Under the pieces are notes generated by a model. The model saw only the letters and a program-made list of their open reading frames with translations. It made no database searches and was not told the DNA's origin. From assembly GCA_029204225.1 (NCBI GenBank), contig CM055092.1, positions 38,389,800-38,453,799 on the forward strand: a stretch of 64,000 nucleotides of DNA, in the 5' to 3' direction. This stretch comes from Diphasiastrum complanatum. Taxonomy: Eukaryota; Streptophyta; Lycopodiopsida; Lycopodiales; Lycopodiaceae. Shown in pieces: positions 33,336-44,439 of this stretch (the stretch's first letter is position 1; every line of letters begins with the position of its first letter). The position numbers and the translations under genes are program-made.

Positions 33336-34863
33336 TGTGACTGGCCTTGTACTTGTTGATAGATCCATCTTGGTTTACCTTCACCTTGGAGATCCATTTT
33401 CATCCAATATAGCTTTCCCTTGATGTTCTCCTTGGCTTTTGAATTGATGAAGGTCCATCATCATCACCATCTAAAGTAGGATCCTTTACATCAACATCAA
33501 GAATGTTAGATCCATCCACACCTTTATCAATCATGCTTGAAGACACTTTTGGAATGTTACCCTCATCAAAGATGACATCTCTACCAACAATCACTTTGTT
33601 AGTAGAAGGAATATAAACCTTGTAGGCTTTACTCACCTCACTATATCCAACAAAAATACCTCTCATTGAAGATGGATCCTCCTTGTTCCTATCATCAAGA
33701 GTAATGTTGACATAGCATGTGCATACAAAGGTCCTTAGAAAGTTGACACTCGGCCTCCTCTTGAATAGCATCTCAAAAGGTGTCCTTCCATCCAAAATAG
33801 CACTCAGCCACCCATTGCACAAGAAATTGGCACACAACAAGGCTTGATCTTAAAACGGTTTGTCAAGATTAGCACTTAACCTCATGGCTTTAGCACTTTC
33901 ACATGAAGTCCTATTCTTCCTTTTAGCTACTCCATTTTTTTGCGGGGTCCTTGATGTTGTATACTCCCTCTTGATCTCATGCTCATCACAAAAGGCCTTG
34001 AACTTGGTAGATATGTACTCACCACCATTGTCACTCCTTAAGCACTTGATCCTTGTGGAAAATTGGTTCTCCCTTGCATTATTGAACTTGATAAAGACAT
34101 CATACACTTCATCCTTGCTCTTTAGTAGATAGATCCAACAAAATCTACTAAAATCATCAATGAATCTTACATACATCTTAGCTCCACTATTGTTAATTGT
34201 AGTAAATCCATGAATATCCAAATGTACAAGTTGAAAAGGCTTTATAGATCTAGATGTAGATCTAGTATAAGGTAGTCTATGTGACTTAGACAAATCACAA
34301 GACTCACAAACATGTTTGATGCCACTTAAGGAACATGGAAGACCTATCACAACCTTCTTTCTAGCCATTACCTCCGATGACTTGAAGTTGAGGTGTCCCA
34401 TCCTTTTATGACAAACCTCTTGAATAGGTATTTTCCCTCTTGCAACACATCCAACTTGGTTAGAAATAACACAAGCATCTAGTTTGAACTTCTTCCCTTG
34501 CCTTTTACCCTTTCCAATCAAGACATCCTTCCTTTTGATCATACAAGCATCTCCATCAAACTCAACCTTGATGCCTTTACTTAGCATTTGACTCACACTA
34601 AGCAAATTCTTGGTAATAGATGGAATAAACAAGACATCATCCAAATGAACATTCCTATTTGTAGAGAGAGAAATAGGAATTGGTGAATCCCTTTGATTGC
34701 ACACTCACCATCATTGGCTGGGTAGATCACCCTAGTCTCTTGTCATCTCCATATGCCAACAAAGAAGTGAAGTATTCTTTGTGAAAAGTCATGTGTGAAG
34801 TTTCTCCACTATCAATCCACCAAGGATATAGATCTCCATCATTAGCAATCATACATGAAGACA
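33336..34863 (-). pseudogene. Copia C2 protease-integrase, RT stump
   Basis: Read leftwards: protease start WWIDSG (about 34815, before a frame break); pre-integrase and integrase in a 284-codon frame (34704-33850) with HKRMGHLNFKSSEVM, an HxxxC..C finger, FIDDFSRFCWIY (first Asp), LRSDNGGEYISTKF (second Asp) and KKNGVAKRKNR; then 33840-33400 with GIFVGYSEVSKAYKVYIPS and RDVIFDEG. An RT stump (KWISKVKVNQDGSINKYKA, 33395-33340) follows directly, after which the element is cut. Integrase His/Asp motifs look intact, but the third-motif Glu region reads GVAKRKNR (canonical GVxERKNR, E to K). It is collinear with C1 and less decayed. Confidence 0.82.
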
Positions 34864-35718
34864 TCACAAAAGCATCATCATTTGCATCTTGAACATCCAA
34901 ACCATTCTCATCAAGAGTAAGATTACCTTGCTTGTCTCCCAGATCTTTCTTCTTCTTATAGCACTCACTTGCAAAGTGTCCTTTGAAGCCACAATAGAAG
35001 CACTTGAGCTTTTATCTATCTTTCTTTTTTCCAATTGAAGAAGCATCCACTTGATATTGCCCTTTAGACCACTTACTTTTGATTTTGCCCTTGAATTTGC
35101 CCTTTGTGAACATAGCATCCTCTTGAAGTGTCGATGTAGATCCACCTCTTGTTTGAAGCCTCTTGCTTGAAGCCTATATTCTTCATTGATCAAGATCTCT
35201 TGAAGATCCATCAGACTTGGCAAAGTCTTTTGAATAGCAATACTTTGAACAATGTTAGCATGAGCATCCAACAATCCATTAAGAATCACTTGAAGAAGCT
35301 CTCTTTCCTTAGTGCCTTCATCAATGCAAGCCAACTCATCATTCAATGATTTCATCCTCAAAACAAAAGTACTTGGACTTTCTTCATTCTTTTGCAAACA
35401 AGAAAAGATTTGCCTTCTTAGAGTCAGCACTCTAGAAGTAGACTTGGATTCATTAAGCTTCTTCAATGAATCCCAAACGTCCTTAGATGAAGTACTCTTA
35501 TCAACCTCCTTGAGAAGCTCATTGGTAACATTCATCTTGATCATGTGTAGAGAGCTTTTGGCCCTATTATCATACCTCATTTGATCTTGTTGTGTTGCTG
35601 GTCTCTCCTCCAAATCTACAACAATATCCAAAACATCATTCATCTCAAGAAATAATTCCATCATCACTTTCCACAATGAATAGTTACTTGAGGTAGGCCT
35701 ATCATTGGCTTCCAACAT
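34864..35718 (-). CDS. Copia C2 Gag
   Basis: An open gag frame, about 285 codons from MLEANDRPTSSNYSLW; 43 more open codons lie upstream without Gag similarity. It has the UBN2-type capsid with NYSLWKVMMELFL, KDVWDSLKKLNESKSTSR and LNDELACIDEGTKERELLQV. The knuckle region (near 34980) is hit by a stop/frameshift: the codons for C..CG.KGHFASEC appear in another frame. Gag packages element RNA into virus-like particles. The protein is therefore probably truncated before RNA binding. Confidence 0.7.
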   Translation of the reverse strand: MLEANDRPTSSNYSLWKVMMELFLEMNDVLDIVVDLEERPATQQDQMRYDNRAKSSLHMIKMNVTNELLKEVDKSTSSKDVWDSLKKLNESKSTSRVLTLRRQIFSCLQKNEESPSTFVLRMKSLNDELACIDEGTKERELLQVILNGLLDAHANIVQSIAIQKTLPSLMDLQEILINEEYRLQARGFKQEVDLHRHFKRMLCSQRANSRAKSKVSGLKGNIKWMLLQLEKRKIDKSSSASIVASKDTLQVSAIRRRKIWETSKVILLLMRMVWMFKMQMMMLL

Positions 35719-36500
35719 GACTCCACTTGAGGTCACTTCTTTGAACAACAAAAAAATGTTTTCAAAAGAAATCACAAAGATTTGAAACCGTATCTCAAAA
35801 AAATCTCTTCTAGCACTTATACCAAGCAAATCAACACATAGAATCATGAAATCTTGATCAACCTATGATCTATCCTCAATCTGATGACTTTTGCCACTTC
35901 ATAAGATTGAAACACACTCAAAATGAAGTCCAACAACCTCACTATCTAGAAATCCAATCAAAATTAGAGTTTTGACAAAATCACAAAAAATTGACTATTC
36001 CAAGTTTACATGCAAATGCTGAAAATTTAATATGCAATCTATTAGCCACCACTTAGGCTGATCCAATGATCCAAACATCGGCCAAATCCAGTATGTGAAA
36101 TCATAAATTGGAATTTATCAAATTTGTGAACCTATATAGGGTTTCGATTTACAAAAGATCCAATCTACAAAAGCAAAAAACTCAATTTTGGTGTAGAATC
36201 CTCTCTAGCATGCTCTAGCCTTGATATCTTCACCAAATCATTGATAGATATGATTTCCTCCTTCATAACCTGAAACACAAGCTCTGATACCATGTGAAAG
36301 ATTTCAGAACATTTATGATCCAATCCACAAAAAGGTCTTGGGTTACAAAAGAAGTTACTTTACCAATCTCACCAATGTAGAAAAATCAGCATCTACATAC
36401 AAAAGGAGATGCAAACTCTAATGAATCAAATGATAAAGTACTATTGTTGTCCATAGAAAATCAGAAAGCTACTGTACTTTACATGTGTGGATCCAAAAAT
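35719..36500 (-). mobile_element. Copia C2 leader, primer site and partial 5' LTR
   Basis: Primer site gctctgatacca at 36281-36292 (perfect complement of tggtatcagagc), LTR start TGTGAAAG at 36293. The LTR is cut after about 205 bases by the plus-strand RNase H of copia D. The leader (35719-36280) has no coding content. Confidence 0.7.
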
Positions 36501-37040
36501 AAAAAACTTAATGTGGATCACCATAACTAGGCCTGATCTATGCCTTAGTGTGTGTAGGCTAAGCCAATATATGCAAGATCCATTAGTGTTACATTGGAAA
36601 AGTGCTAAAAGGATCTTGAGATACATCTTGGGTACACTAGATTATGGAATTCTCTATAGCGGAGATATCATTGGTTTGCATGACTTTAGTGACTCAGATT
36701 TTGCAGGTGACAAAAGGGATAGGAAGTTCTCAAGTGCCTATGCAGCATTCATTGGTGGAGGAGTAGTTTCTTGGTTGTCAAAGGAACAAGAAACCATCTC
36801 ACTTTCTTCAACCGAGGCCAAGTACAAAGCTCTCACCACTACAACAAAGGAGCTACTATGGATCAAAAGGCTACTTATGGAGCTAAAAGTCATGAGTTTA
36901 GATGTTGTTCCAACTCTCTACAATGACAACATTTCAGCCCAAGACCTTACAACAAATCCAACCTTCCATGCAAGGTCAAATCATATCGAGATCTCTCATC
37001 AGTTTGTGAGAGAAAAGGCGCAAGCTAAGGAGGGCTAGAC
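36501..37040 (+). pseudogene. Copia RNase H, 3' end of pol
   Basis: A continuous 180-codon frame: LMWITITRPDLCLSVCRLSQ (end of RT), ILRYILGTLDYGI, DFSDSDFAGDKRDRKFSSAY (first catalytic Asp region), WLSKEQETISLSSTEAKYKA (catalytic Glu), LYNDNISAQDL and NHIEISHQFVREK. The RNase H fold is complete and the frame unbroken, rare in this window, but no RT palm is attached. It ends at a purine tract and an LTR. It might be the 3' end of a D-family copy whose 5' part was replaced by C2 LTR. Confidence 0.8.
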
Positions 37041-37045
37041 GAGCA

Positions 37046-37553
37046 TGACAGTTTCAATGTCACGACTCAACCGTTAAGCCCATGTAGTTAAGCAAACTAG
37101 CAAGATATAGTTAGCTAATGTTTCTAGCTTAAACTATCTTGTAATGCTTAGCTAATCAGATCTTGTAATCAGACCCAACATGTTATATATTGGAGATCGA
37201 ATACAGATAGAGAGTAGATGTGTGTTAGTCCTGCAATAGCAGACACACATTGTCACAATAACAAACATAGAATTAGCAGTAGCTAGTTTTACTCATGAGA
37301 GAGAACTCCTCTCTTGTGTCGACTCGCTGATTTGAAAAATAGATGGGGCCCAAAAGATTTTGTTATTGTAAACTCGAATCTGATAATATAGAAGAGTCAC
37401 AACAATCTGCTCATTGTGAGCAATAGCTTCGCCTAGCCTGATCGACTCCATCTGAGCCTCACATTAGTGAATCGCGATTGTCCGCGACCTCGAAGTGCAT
37501 AAAGTCTCCAACTTTTCCGACTGTAAACGGGTTCACATTAGTGGTATCAGAGC
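37046..37553 (+). mobile_element. Copia D LTR and primer site
   Basis: The LTR begins just after aaggaggg (37027-37034) at TGACAG (37046) or TGTCACG (37058), ends GGTTCACA at 37537, and is followed after 4 bases by tggtatcagagc (37542-37553). It has internal pol sequence on its left and a primer site plus gag on its right. Confidence 0.7.
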
Positions 37554-37567
37554 GGGTTGATTATGCT

Positions 37568-38560
37568 ATGGCTTCGATCAGCAGCATCCAATCAAAAATA
37601 TGCATAGTCCTTGTGGCAGACAGGTCAAATTTCTTGGCCTGAAAAGTAAAGACTTCATTCATACTAAGAGGAGAAGCTCTATGGCCCTAGGTGGACAACA
37701 CCAAAGAGATGCCTACAACCACAGACAAATAACTTTGAGAATGGAAGGAGAAGAACGAAAAAGCAGTAGCACTCATCTCTTCTTCCATCGAATATAGCAT
37801 TACCCTCAACCTAGCATCAATCTCTAATGCTAGAGAGATGTGGGATGCACTCATAAGCAGATTTCAGACCAAGCCAAGAAATCAGATAATCCATCTAGAA
37901 GATCAGCTCACCTATCTAAGATTGGATGGCAGAGATCTCACCAGCTTCATCAGAAAGATGAAGAATCTGTTCCTACTATCATTGCACAATGTTAGAACAG
38001 AGCATGCAGTCTCATAAGAGAAGCAGCTCAGCTACCTGTTACGTTCACTACCAAGATCATTCCAGACTACCAGGATCCTACTGGCTAAAGATTTTGCTAT
38101 GACCTTCAACAAGGCCATTATCAACATCAAGGAAGAAGTCGAAGCAAGAGAGCACTATGACAACAAGATCAAATATGATTAGGCTCTCTACAACAACAAA
38201 GACCAGTCGAAGAAGAAGGCTCATCCTAAGAGGGAGTCAGCAAGAAGACATAACTAAAATCAGCAGATAGAGGGAGATTAGAAAAGAAGATCAAAAGGCA
38301 GGATCAAGAACAAGCAACAATGCAGTGACAAGAAGACATGCGACAGATGCAAATGTGATGGACACACAATCGATAAATGTTTGTTGGATCCAAAAGTCGA
38401 GTGCATACATTGTCACAAGAAGGGACATGCAGCCATGGATTGTTATCCGAATCCAATAAGTAAGAAAGCACAAAGCAAAAAAGAGAGCTCAAACAGCACA
38501 TCACATGAAGAGGACCCAGAATCTTCCAAGATGGTTGAAGAATGAGCAAGTAGATACTCA
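37568..38560 (+). pseudogene. Copia D gag with two zinc knuckles
   Basis: An ATG at 37568 starts MASISSIQSKICIVLVADRS followed by NFLA-W/stop. The capsid is broken by stops, but the sequence of a UBN2-type gag is followable to two canonical knuckles at 38331-38450: CDRCKCDGHTIDKC and CIHCHKKGHAAMDC, both CX2CX4HX4C. The tandem knuckle is unlike the single knuckles of A, B and C. Confidence 0.65.
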
Positions 38561-38579
38561 AGTGCTTATTTATGCACTG

Positions 38580-40655
38580 ATGTGTGTGCTACATTTTCCA
38601 CTGACTTTCAAGAAGTCATTATTAAGTTAGGTGCAACTTCACATTTTGTGACAACCAGATAGATCATCCCTGACATTCAACAATCTGATTCCTCCAGATA
38701 CATATTCTTGGAGATGGATCAAGACATGAAGTGAATGAAACTAGAGTGTTGTGGCTCAACACTAATGGCAGTGACCGAAGAATGGACGACATCTTGTACG
38801 TGTTGACATTGCAGAAAGATATGCTATCAATTGCAAGGATAACATATGCAGGCATGCGTGTGACATTTACAAATGAAACATGCAATATAATTGATGCCCC
38901 CAGTACACCGATCACTCAAGGAAGACATAGAGGCAACCCATATCTACTGACAGAATAGGCTCAACAAAGTCGATAGATGTCCTATGGCATAGAAGATTGT
39001 GTCATATGAACCTGATGGCGTTGTACAAAGCAAGCCAACATGTAGCATTCACAGGAGTCTGCATCAAAGATGAAATCAGTTCAATGTCTTGTCATGCATG
39101 CATCACAAGCAAGATGTCTCGTAAACCCTTCACTAGAGATTCCTTTAGAGCAACAGAGCTCTTGGAATTGGTACACTCCGACATCTACAGACCTTTTGAC
39201 ATGCTCTTTGTAGGAGGATCAAGATACTACACCACCTTCATCGATGATTTTGTCTACTTCATTCACGACAAGTTTGAAGATCTTGATAAGTTTACAGAGT
39301 ATGTAAACTGGGTTCAGAAGTGGACAGAGAAGAAAGTCAAGCAGATCATAACCAACGAAGGTGGAGAATATATCTCCAACTATTTTCTGATTTTTGTAGT
39401 AGCCGAGGCATTCTTCATAGGAAGACTACAGCATACACACCACAACACAACGATGTTGTTGAGAGGAAGAACATGGCTCTCATAGAAGCTGCAAGGTGCA
39501 TGATGGTCTATTCTAAGGTATCAAGACCACTATGGGCTGAAGCAATAGCTACTGCTACCTACCTGTAGAACAGGACATGAAAATTAGGCGCTCCTCACAC
39601 AACTCCACATGAAGTGTGGTGGGGTAACAAGCTGAATACGGCTCATGTACGTGTCTTTGGATGTGTTGGATATGCACATGAAGTGTGGTGGGGTAACAAG
39701 CCGAATATGGCTCATGTACATGTCTTTACATGTGTTGCATATGCACACATTCTTGATAAGCTCTGAAAGAAGCTAGATGAAAAAGTCAAGCAAGGATACC
39801 TTGTAGGATATGACATTCATTCATCATACTACATGATCTATATGCTAGAGATTAATCAAGTAAAGACTATCATAGACGTCAGAATCAATGAAATAAGAAC
39901 AATGGCTAATGAAGATCCAGTGAGCTACGAGATTTTTGGCAAGCAGTACTACAACCTGTCGACATCAACAGAGGGAGTGTACCATGAGCATTCGGATGGA
40001 GATGTTTGAATTCCAAATAAACTAAGTGACAATTTGAGCAGCCCAACATGCAGCATGTACCCGGGACGCCTACTACACACAACAGATCTACAATCGATAA
40101 AGACAAAATAGTCAACAAAAGCAAGACACTCAACAAAGGAAAAGCCATCGAAGTGCCTACAGAATCTCCAAGGAGATCGACAAGAGAGGGAAGAGCACAC
40201 TTGTGCTTGATAGTTCGGCTTTGACAACAGAAGAGTTTTGTGGATTTGGTGGTGAACTACAAACTTATGAAGAAGCTATTGAAAGTCCCGACAAGGACAA
40301 ATGGATAAAAGCAATGGAAGAAGAAATGCACTCCATGCAAACAAACAAGGTCTGGACTCTTGAACCAGCACCAACTGACAAAATGACTGTCAAGTGTAAA
40401 TGGATCTACAAACACAAATATGGACCAGATGGCATGTATATCAAGATACAAAGCTAGGCTTGTTGCCAAAGGATTTTCTTAGAAGTATGGCATCGACTAT
40501 ACTAAAACCTTTTCTCCTATTCTAAAGCACACATCTATATGCATATTGTTTGCATATGTAGCAGCCTATGATCTGAAGATCCATATTGTAGATGAGAAAA
40601 CAACATTCCTACATAGAGAGTTGAAAGAAGAGGTCTATATGTGTCAGAGAAACTG
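38580..40655 (+). pseudogene. Copia D protease, integrase and start of RT
   Basis: Protease relic LGATSHFVTT at about 38630 (catalytic Asp lost); pre-integrase about 38965-39030; integrase with CHACITSKMSRKPF, FIDDFVYFIHDKFEDLDKF (39238-) and ITNEGGEYI (canonical D to E), then PQHNDVVERKNMALIEAARC. After a 69-base tandem duplication come DEKVKQGYLVGYDIHSSYYM, then RT KWIKAMEEEMHSMQTNKVW, CKWIYKHKYGPDG, RLVAKGFS and FLHRELKEEVYMCQ. RT stops there, before the palm. Several stop codons. The right neighbour is LTR E3 on the other strand. Confidence 0.75.
39606..39743 (+). repeat. In-frame 69-base tandem duplication in integrase
   Basis: Two copies of a unit starting 'cacatgaagtgtggtgggg' (39606 and 39675), 69 bases apart. 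Each encodes HEVWWGNK.N.AHV.VF.CV.YA; the length is a multiple of three, so the frame is preserved. Confidence 0.85.
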
Positions 40656-41808
40656 AAGGATCAGTCCGTTCAATTCTCTCAGTGTGTGCACTATTGGTGA
40701 CTTAGTAGGCGAACATAAGAACATAATAATTTTAGAGCTTCTAATGCATGGTGATAGCGGAAGTGATGAGTTGACAACTAGGCAAATCAATTAGATAGTC
40801 AGACAGAACATGAAAAGCATTGCAGTATTGACACAAATCTGAATGCAGAACCAAACAGAGCTATAATCAGATTAAGTATAATGAAATATACAAGTCAATA
40901 ATGTAGGTGAGCACAAAACAATAGCGGACATAATCGTGTGCTTCACAAAGCTAATCACAATATGTGAAAGTTATGAACCTATTATTGACAATTTGTCTGA
41001 AAGGAAGAATCAATGTGTGAAAGCATCTACAATGTCTATCTCACATGTTACGAATCATGCTTCGTTCACTCTTCTTGGATAAAAAAAAGGTATTCACTAT
41101 ATACATAAATTTTACTGGTGTGCAAATGAACAAGGTACAAAAGTGGTTGTGCCGTCTATAGGAGATCGTGGGTGGCTGCTGTCGTTGTCAAATATGATTG
41201 CACAATGCATAGAATGAGCATGAGGAGGCCGCGATGTCGGGCTTCGCTAAAGTTGACGCTGGTAAAAGTTCAAAAATTGCGACACTTTGTCACATTTTTC
41301 GCCTGTCATAAATTACGAGTAAAAATGCAGACTATCGCATTGTCAGCTTTTTTGCCTATTCAGATTTACTTCTAATTATGCATATTGTCGCATTGTCGGC
41401 TTTTCTACCTGTTCAGGTTTACTTGTAATTATGCAGACTGTCGCATTGTCGACTTTTTCACGTGTTCAAGTTTGCTTGTATTTATGCAGACTGTTGCATT
41501 GTCGACTTTTTCACCTGTTCAAATTTTCTTGTATTTATACAGATTGTGCAACTTTTGCAATTGTCGCATTTTTCACCTATTTAATTTTACATGTAAATGT
41601 GCAGACTGTTGCGACAAGCAATTCAAATATGCAGACTATGCAACTGTCGCAATTGTCGCATTTTTGCTTGTCTATTTTACATGTAAATATGTAGACTGTT
41701 GCGACAAACAGTTCAAATATGCAGACTGTGAGACAACACAAATAAAAATGCAGCAGCATGAATGGGGACATATTACATAGAATTTAGGAGAGTCGAGGAG
41801 ATAAATCC
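40656..41808 (-). mobile_element. Copia E3 3' LTR with minisatellite
   Basis: Read on the minus strand, a G-run polypurine tract (complement of acaccccccctt, about 41809-41820) precedes TGTAGGATTT at 41808, the LTR start, matching the TGTAG ends of E1 and E2. The LTR includes tandem repeats at 41260-41770. Its other end, near 40690, is not certain. Confidence 0.5.
41260..41770. repeat. Tandem repeats with 'gcagactgtcgcattgtcg' core
   Basis: About eight imperfect units of 55-65 bases, each with 'atgcagact(g/a)t(c/t)gc', then 'tgtcg(c/a)ttttt(c/g)acctgttc', then 'tttacttgta'. The units carry the overlapping plus-strand frames seen there, which are not genes. Confidence 0.75.
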
Positions 41809-42740
41809 TACACCCCCCCTTAATCTAGATCCGTGAATGCCTTGATTTTCATACTAAGCAATGCACAAAACTTGTTGTGTGCATTAACACTTAATGCCTT
41901 TGTAAATATATCTACAACCATGTCCTGCATTCTACAGTACGTTAATCTTACCTCCTTGTTGAGAACCTTGCCTCTAATATAGTGATATCGGATCTCAATG
42001 TGCTTACTCCTAGAGTGAAATCTAGGGTTGCCCGATAAGGCAATAGCACTCTGATTATCACAAAATATAATTGTAGGCTGTACTGATTCAAACTAATGTC
42101 TAACAGTAAATTTCTCAACCAAAATGTTTCTTTGAAAGATTGAGAAGTAGAAATATATATATATATCTTTTGTAGATGAAAGAGTGATAGAGGTTTGCTT
42201 ATGACTGTTCCATGAGATAGGACCATCGTTGAAGAAGAATGTAAATCCAGATGTGGACTTACGATTGTTTACATCTCCTCCCTAGCTTGCATCAGAATAT
42301 CCACTGAGCTGATAAAAATTGTCGTTGTAAACTTCTCCATAGTAGATGCACTGGTCCATGGTAGCTCAAATATATCTCATGACTCTTACGAGAGCCTTCC
42401 AATGGGTAATGCCAGGATTAGCCATAACTTGGCTGAGTGAGCTTACTGCAAAAGAAATGTTAGGACCATTGCGTACATGAGAGATCCAAGTGTCGATCGA
42501 TAAGGATACTCTCTCATCTGCTCCTCTTCCTACGTGCTCTGACGACATTGGTCCCTTGACAAACGCAAGCCTGGATCCACCGGTGAGTGAGCTAACTTAC
42601 ACTTCATCAAATTAGAACATTGTGAAGATATCTTTGTTGAGTAATATAAATCAGTCATCTCGCTCTATCTCGATGAATTTGAATGTCCAGACAGAAGTGA
42701 GCTTCACCCAGATCAGTCATGTCGAACTCAAAAAATAGCA
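41809..42740 (-). pseudogene. Copia E3 RT end and RNase H
   Basis: The minus strand reads FEFDMTDLGEAHFCLDIQIH and YITQQRYLHNVL (42720-42620, the RT thumb), then ISFAVSSLSQVMANPGITHW and KALVRVMRYI (42470-42366), then RNase H QSFKETFWLRNLLLDISLNQ (42150-42080) and HSRSKHIEIRYHYIRGK in a shifted frame (about 42020-41950). It is collinear with E2. Frameshifts throughout; the YVDD-containing part is missing to the right. Confidence 0.7.
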
Positions 42741-42779
42741 TCTATTTAGCATCCTTAACCAAATTGGTATTGTTGTCTT

Positions 42780-43090
42780 TGCAATCATTATATCATCTTT
42801 TGATCATTTCTATGGATTTCTCCGACAACTTCCTTGAGGGTTTTGCTAGATAGTCGTCCAGTGCGGTGGCACTTTTGGTATTAGAAACTTTTGAAGTAGA
42901 ACCCTCGTGCTTTGAGAGTTATACTAACCCTCTCCATCTTTTGCCCTTTAACATTTCTGACTCATCTACCTGAAGTACTTTACCAATTAACTTTTCCATT
43001 GTGATATCATGGCAAGCAAACATATATCTCAGCAATTGTTTTACATTGACAAATAGGTTGTCTGATGTATTACATGAAATAGATTTTCCT
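42780..43090 (-). pseudogene. Unidentified coding-like relic, possibly gag
   Basis: The minus strand reads NLFVNVKQLLRYMFACHDIT, MEKLIGKVLQVDESEMLKGK and TKSATALDDYLAKPSRKLSE with one stop. Composition suggests a gag-like basic protein, but I cannot name the family. Confidence 0.3.
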
Positions 43091-44439
43091 TCAGTCTGAT
43101 ATGTCTCTTCAACAGACCTACCATGTCATCAGAGGCCCTATTGTCCACACATGCGATCTATTAGTGCCCAAAACATTGACAAGAGGACACACTTTTTCAA
43201 GAGGCATATAGTGAAAATAAGTTGTATGCTTCGCATGGCCTTAAAGGGCTATCATCATCAGCTTATAAACACTCAGTAGGGATTAGAAAAGGCTCCAATC
43301 GGATTTGAATATGGAGTATATGGTAGAACAAACAAAACTCACTTTTTTAGAGGGCACCCATGTCATGTGCCAATCTTAGCATTAAAACATCTAATCCAGT
43401 CACGAATATCAAATTAGCTTGAAAGAACAAGAAATCATGAAAACTAGTAGAAAATCAAGAAAGTAGACAAATGTAGCAAAACTTCACCAAATATGGCAAA
43501 GATAAGATAAATCCATTATCATTATTGATTATTCATAAGATGGGGCCTGAATCTAGAGCATGATCATAGCTCTCATGTGATTTTAGGCACATGAACTACA
43601 AATTCCATCATGAAAGCTATCCAAGAGAAGCTTCAAGATCACAAAAAGAACACCAAAAGTTCAAATTAGACAAATGAAAAATAGCCTCCAAATTTAGCAC
43701 GACCTGAGCTATTTATACATTTTCTGATTATTGGCAAGACAAATACAATTCTTGTTAAGAAAAGTTGCACATACCATGGTTTAGCCTAAACTAAATGATA
43801 ACAATTTGCATATCATGCTTTGCACAATACCCAAAACAAGCCCCAAATTTTTGCCTCATTCAAATGATTGATACTAAAAAAGCTATAAATATTTTTCCCA
43901 AAGCAATTGCATTCACGATCTAAATGAATATTGGTTGAAAGATGCAAAGCAGCAAAAGAAAAAGTCATAAACAAATTTCTTTTTATGCCTTATGACAATG
44001 GATGATTTGAAACAAATAAATTTCAAAGTTTGTGGAGAAAAGTTGCATTGAAATTATCAAGCTGATGAAATGTTGTCTAGCATGCAAAAATGTCATATTT
44101 TTTAACAAGAAACGTGACATCCACTATAGCTCAAAATGTGAATCAAAGTTTTCCACCATATGCAATAACCAACACATTTTTGTGGGAATATACATATGCA
44201 GATAACAAAAAGATTACCGGGCACATATGCAATTTATGTAGAGCTTATCTAGATAGAATAAAATGCATAATGTTTGGAAATTTTCTTTCTGATTCTTTTA
44301 TATGTAGGCAATAAATGTCAAAATTTCCTTCTTTTTACATTTGTGTCATAAGCTTTATAGTTCCAATAAGAAATCTCATGAACATTTTAGCATAACTTGC
44401 TAGAATGGCTTTTTATTTTATTTTTCTCTTGAAATGGTT
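43091..44439. other. No supported gene
   Basis: AT-rich. A 74-codon plus frame (44090-44314) contains FLWEYTYADNKKITGHICNL followed by CRAY, faintly like a BED-type zinc finger start (W...C..C) of hAT elements, but without the distal His pair. A T-rich run at 44410-44430 may be the poly(A) end of the LINE to the right. Confidence 0.3.

Noticed and set aside
41385-41780. 131-codon plus frame and two overlapping frames
   Set aside because: They run through tandem minisatellite units; the repeated peptide only mirrors the DNA repeat.
44090-44314. BED-type zinc finger of a hAT transposase
   Set aside because: Only W...C..C is visible, the distal His pair is missing, and no hAT dimerisation domain follows.
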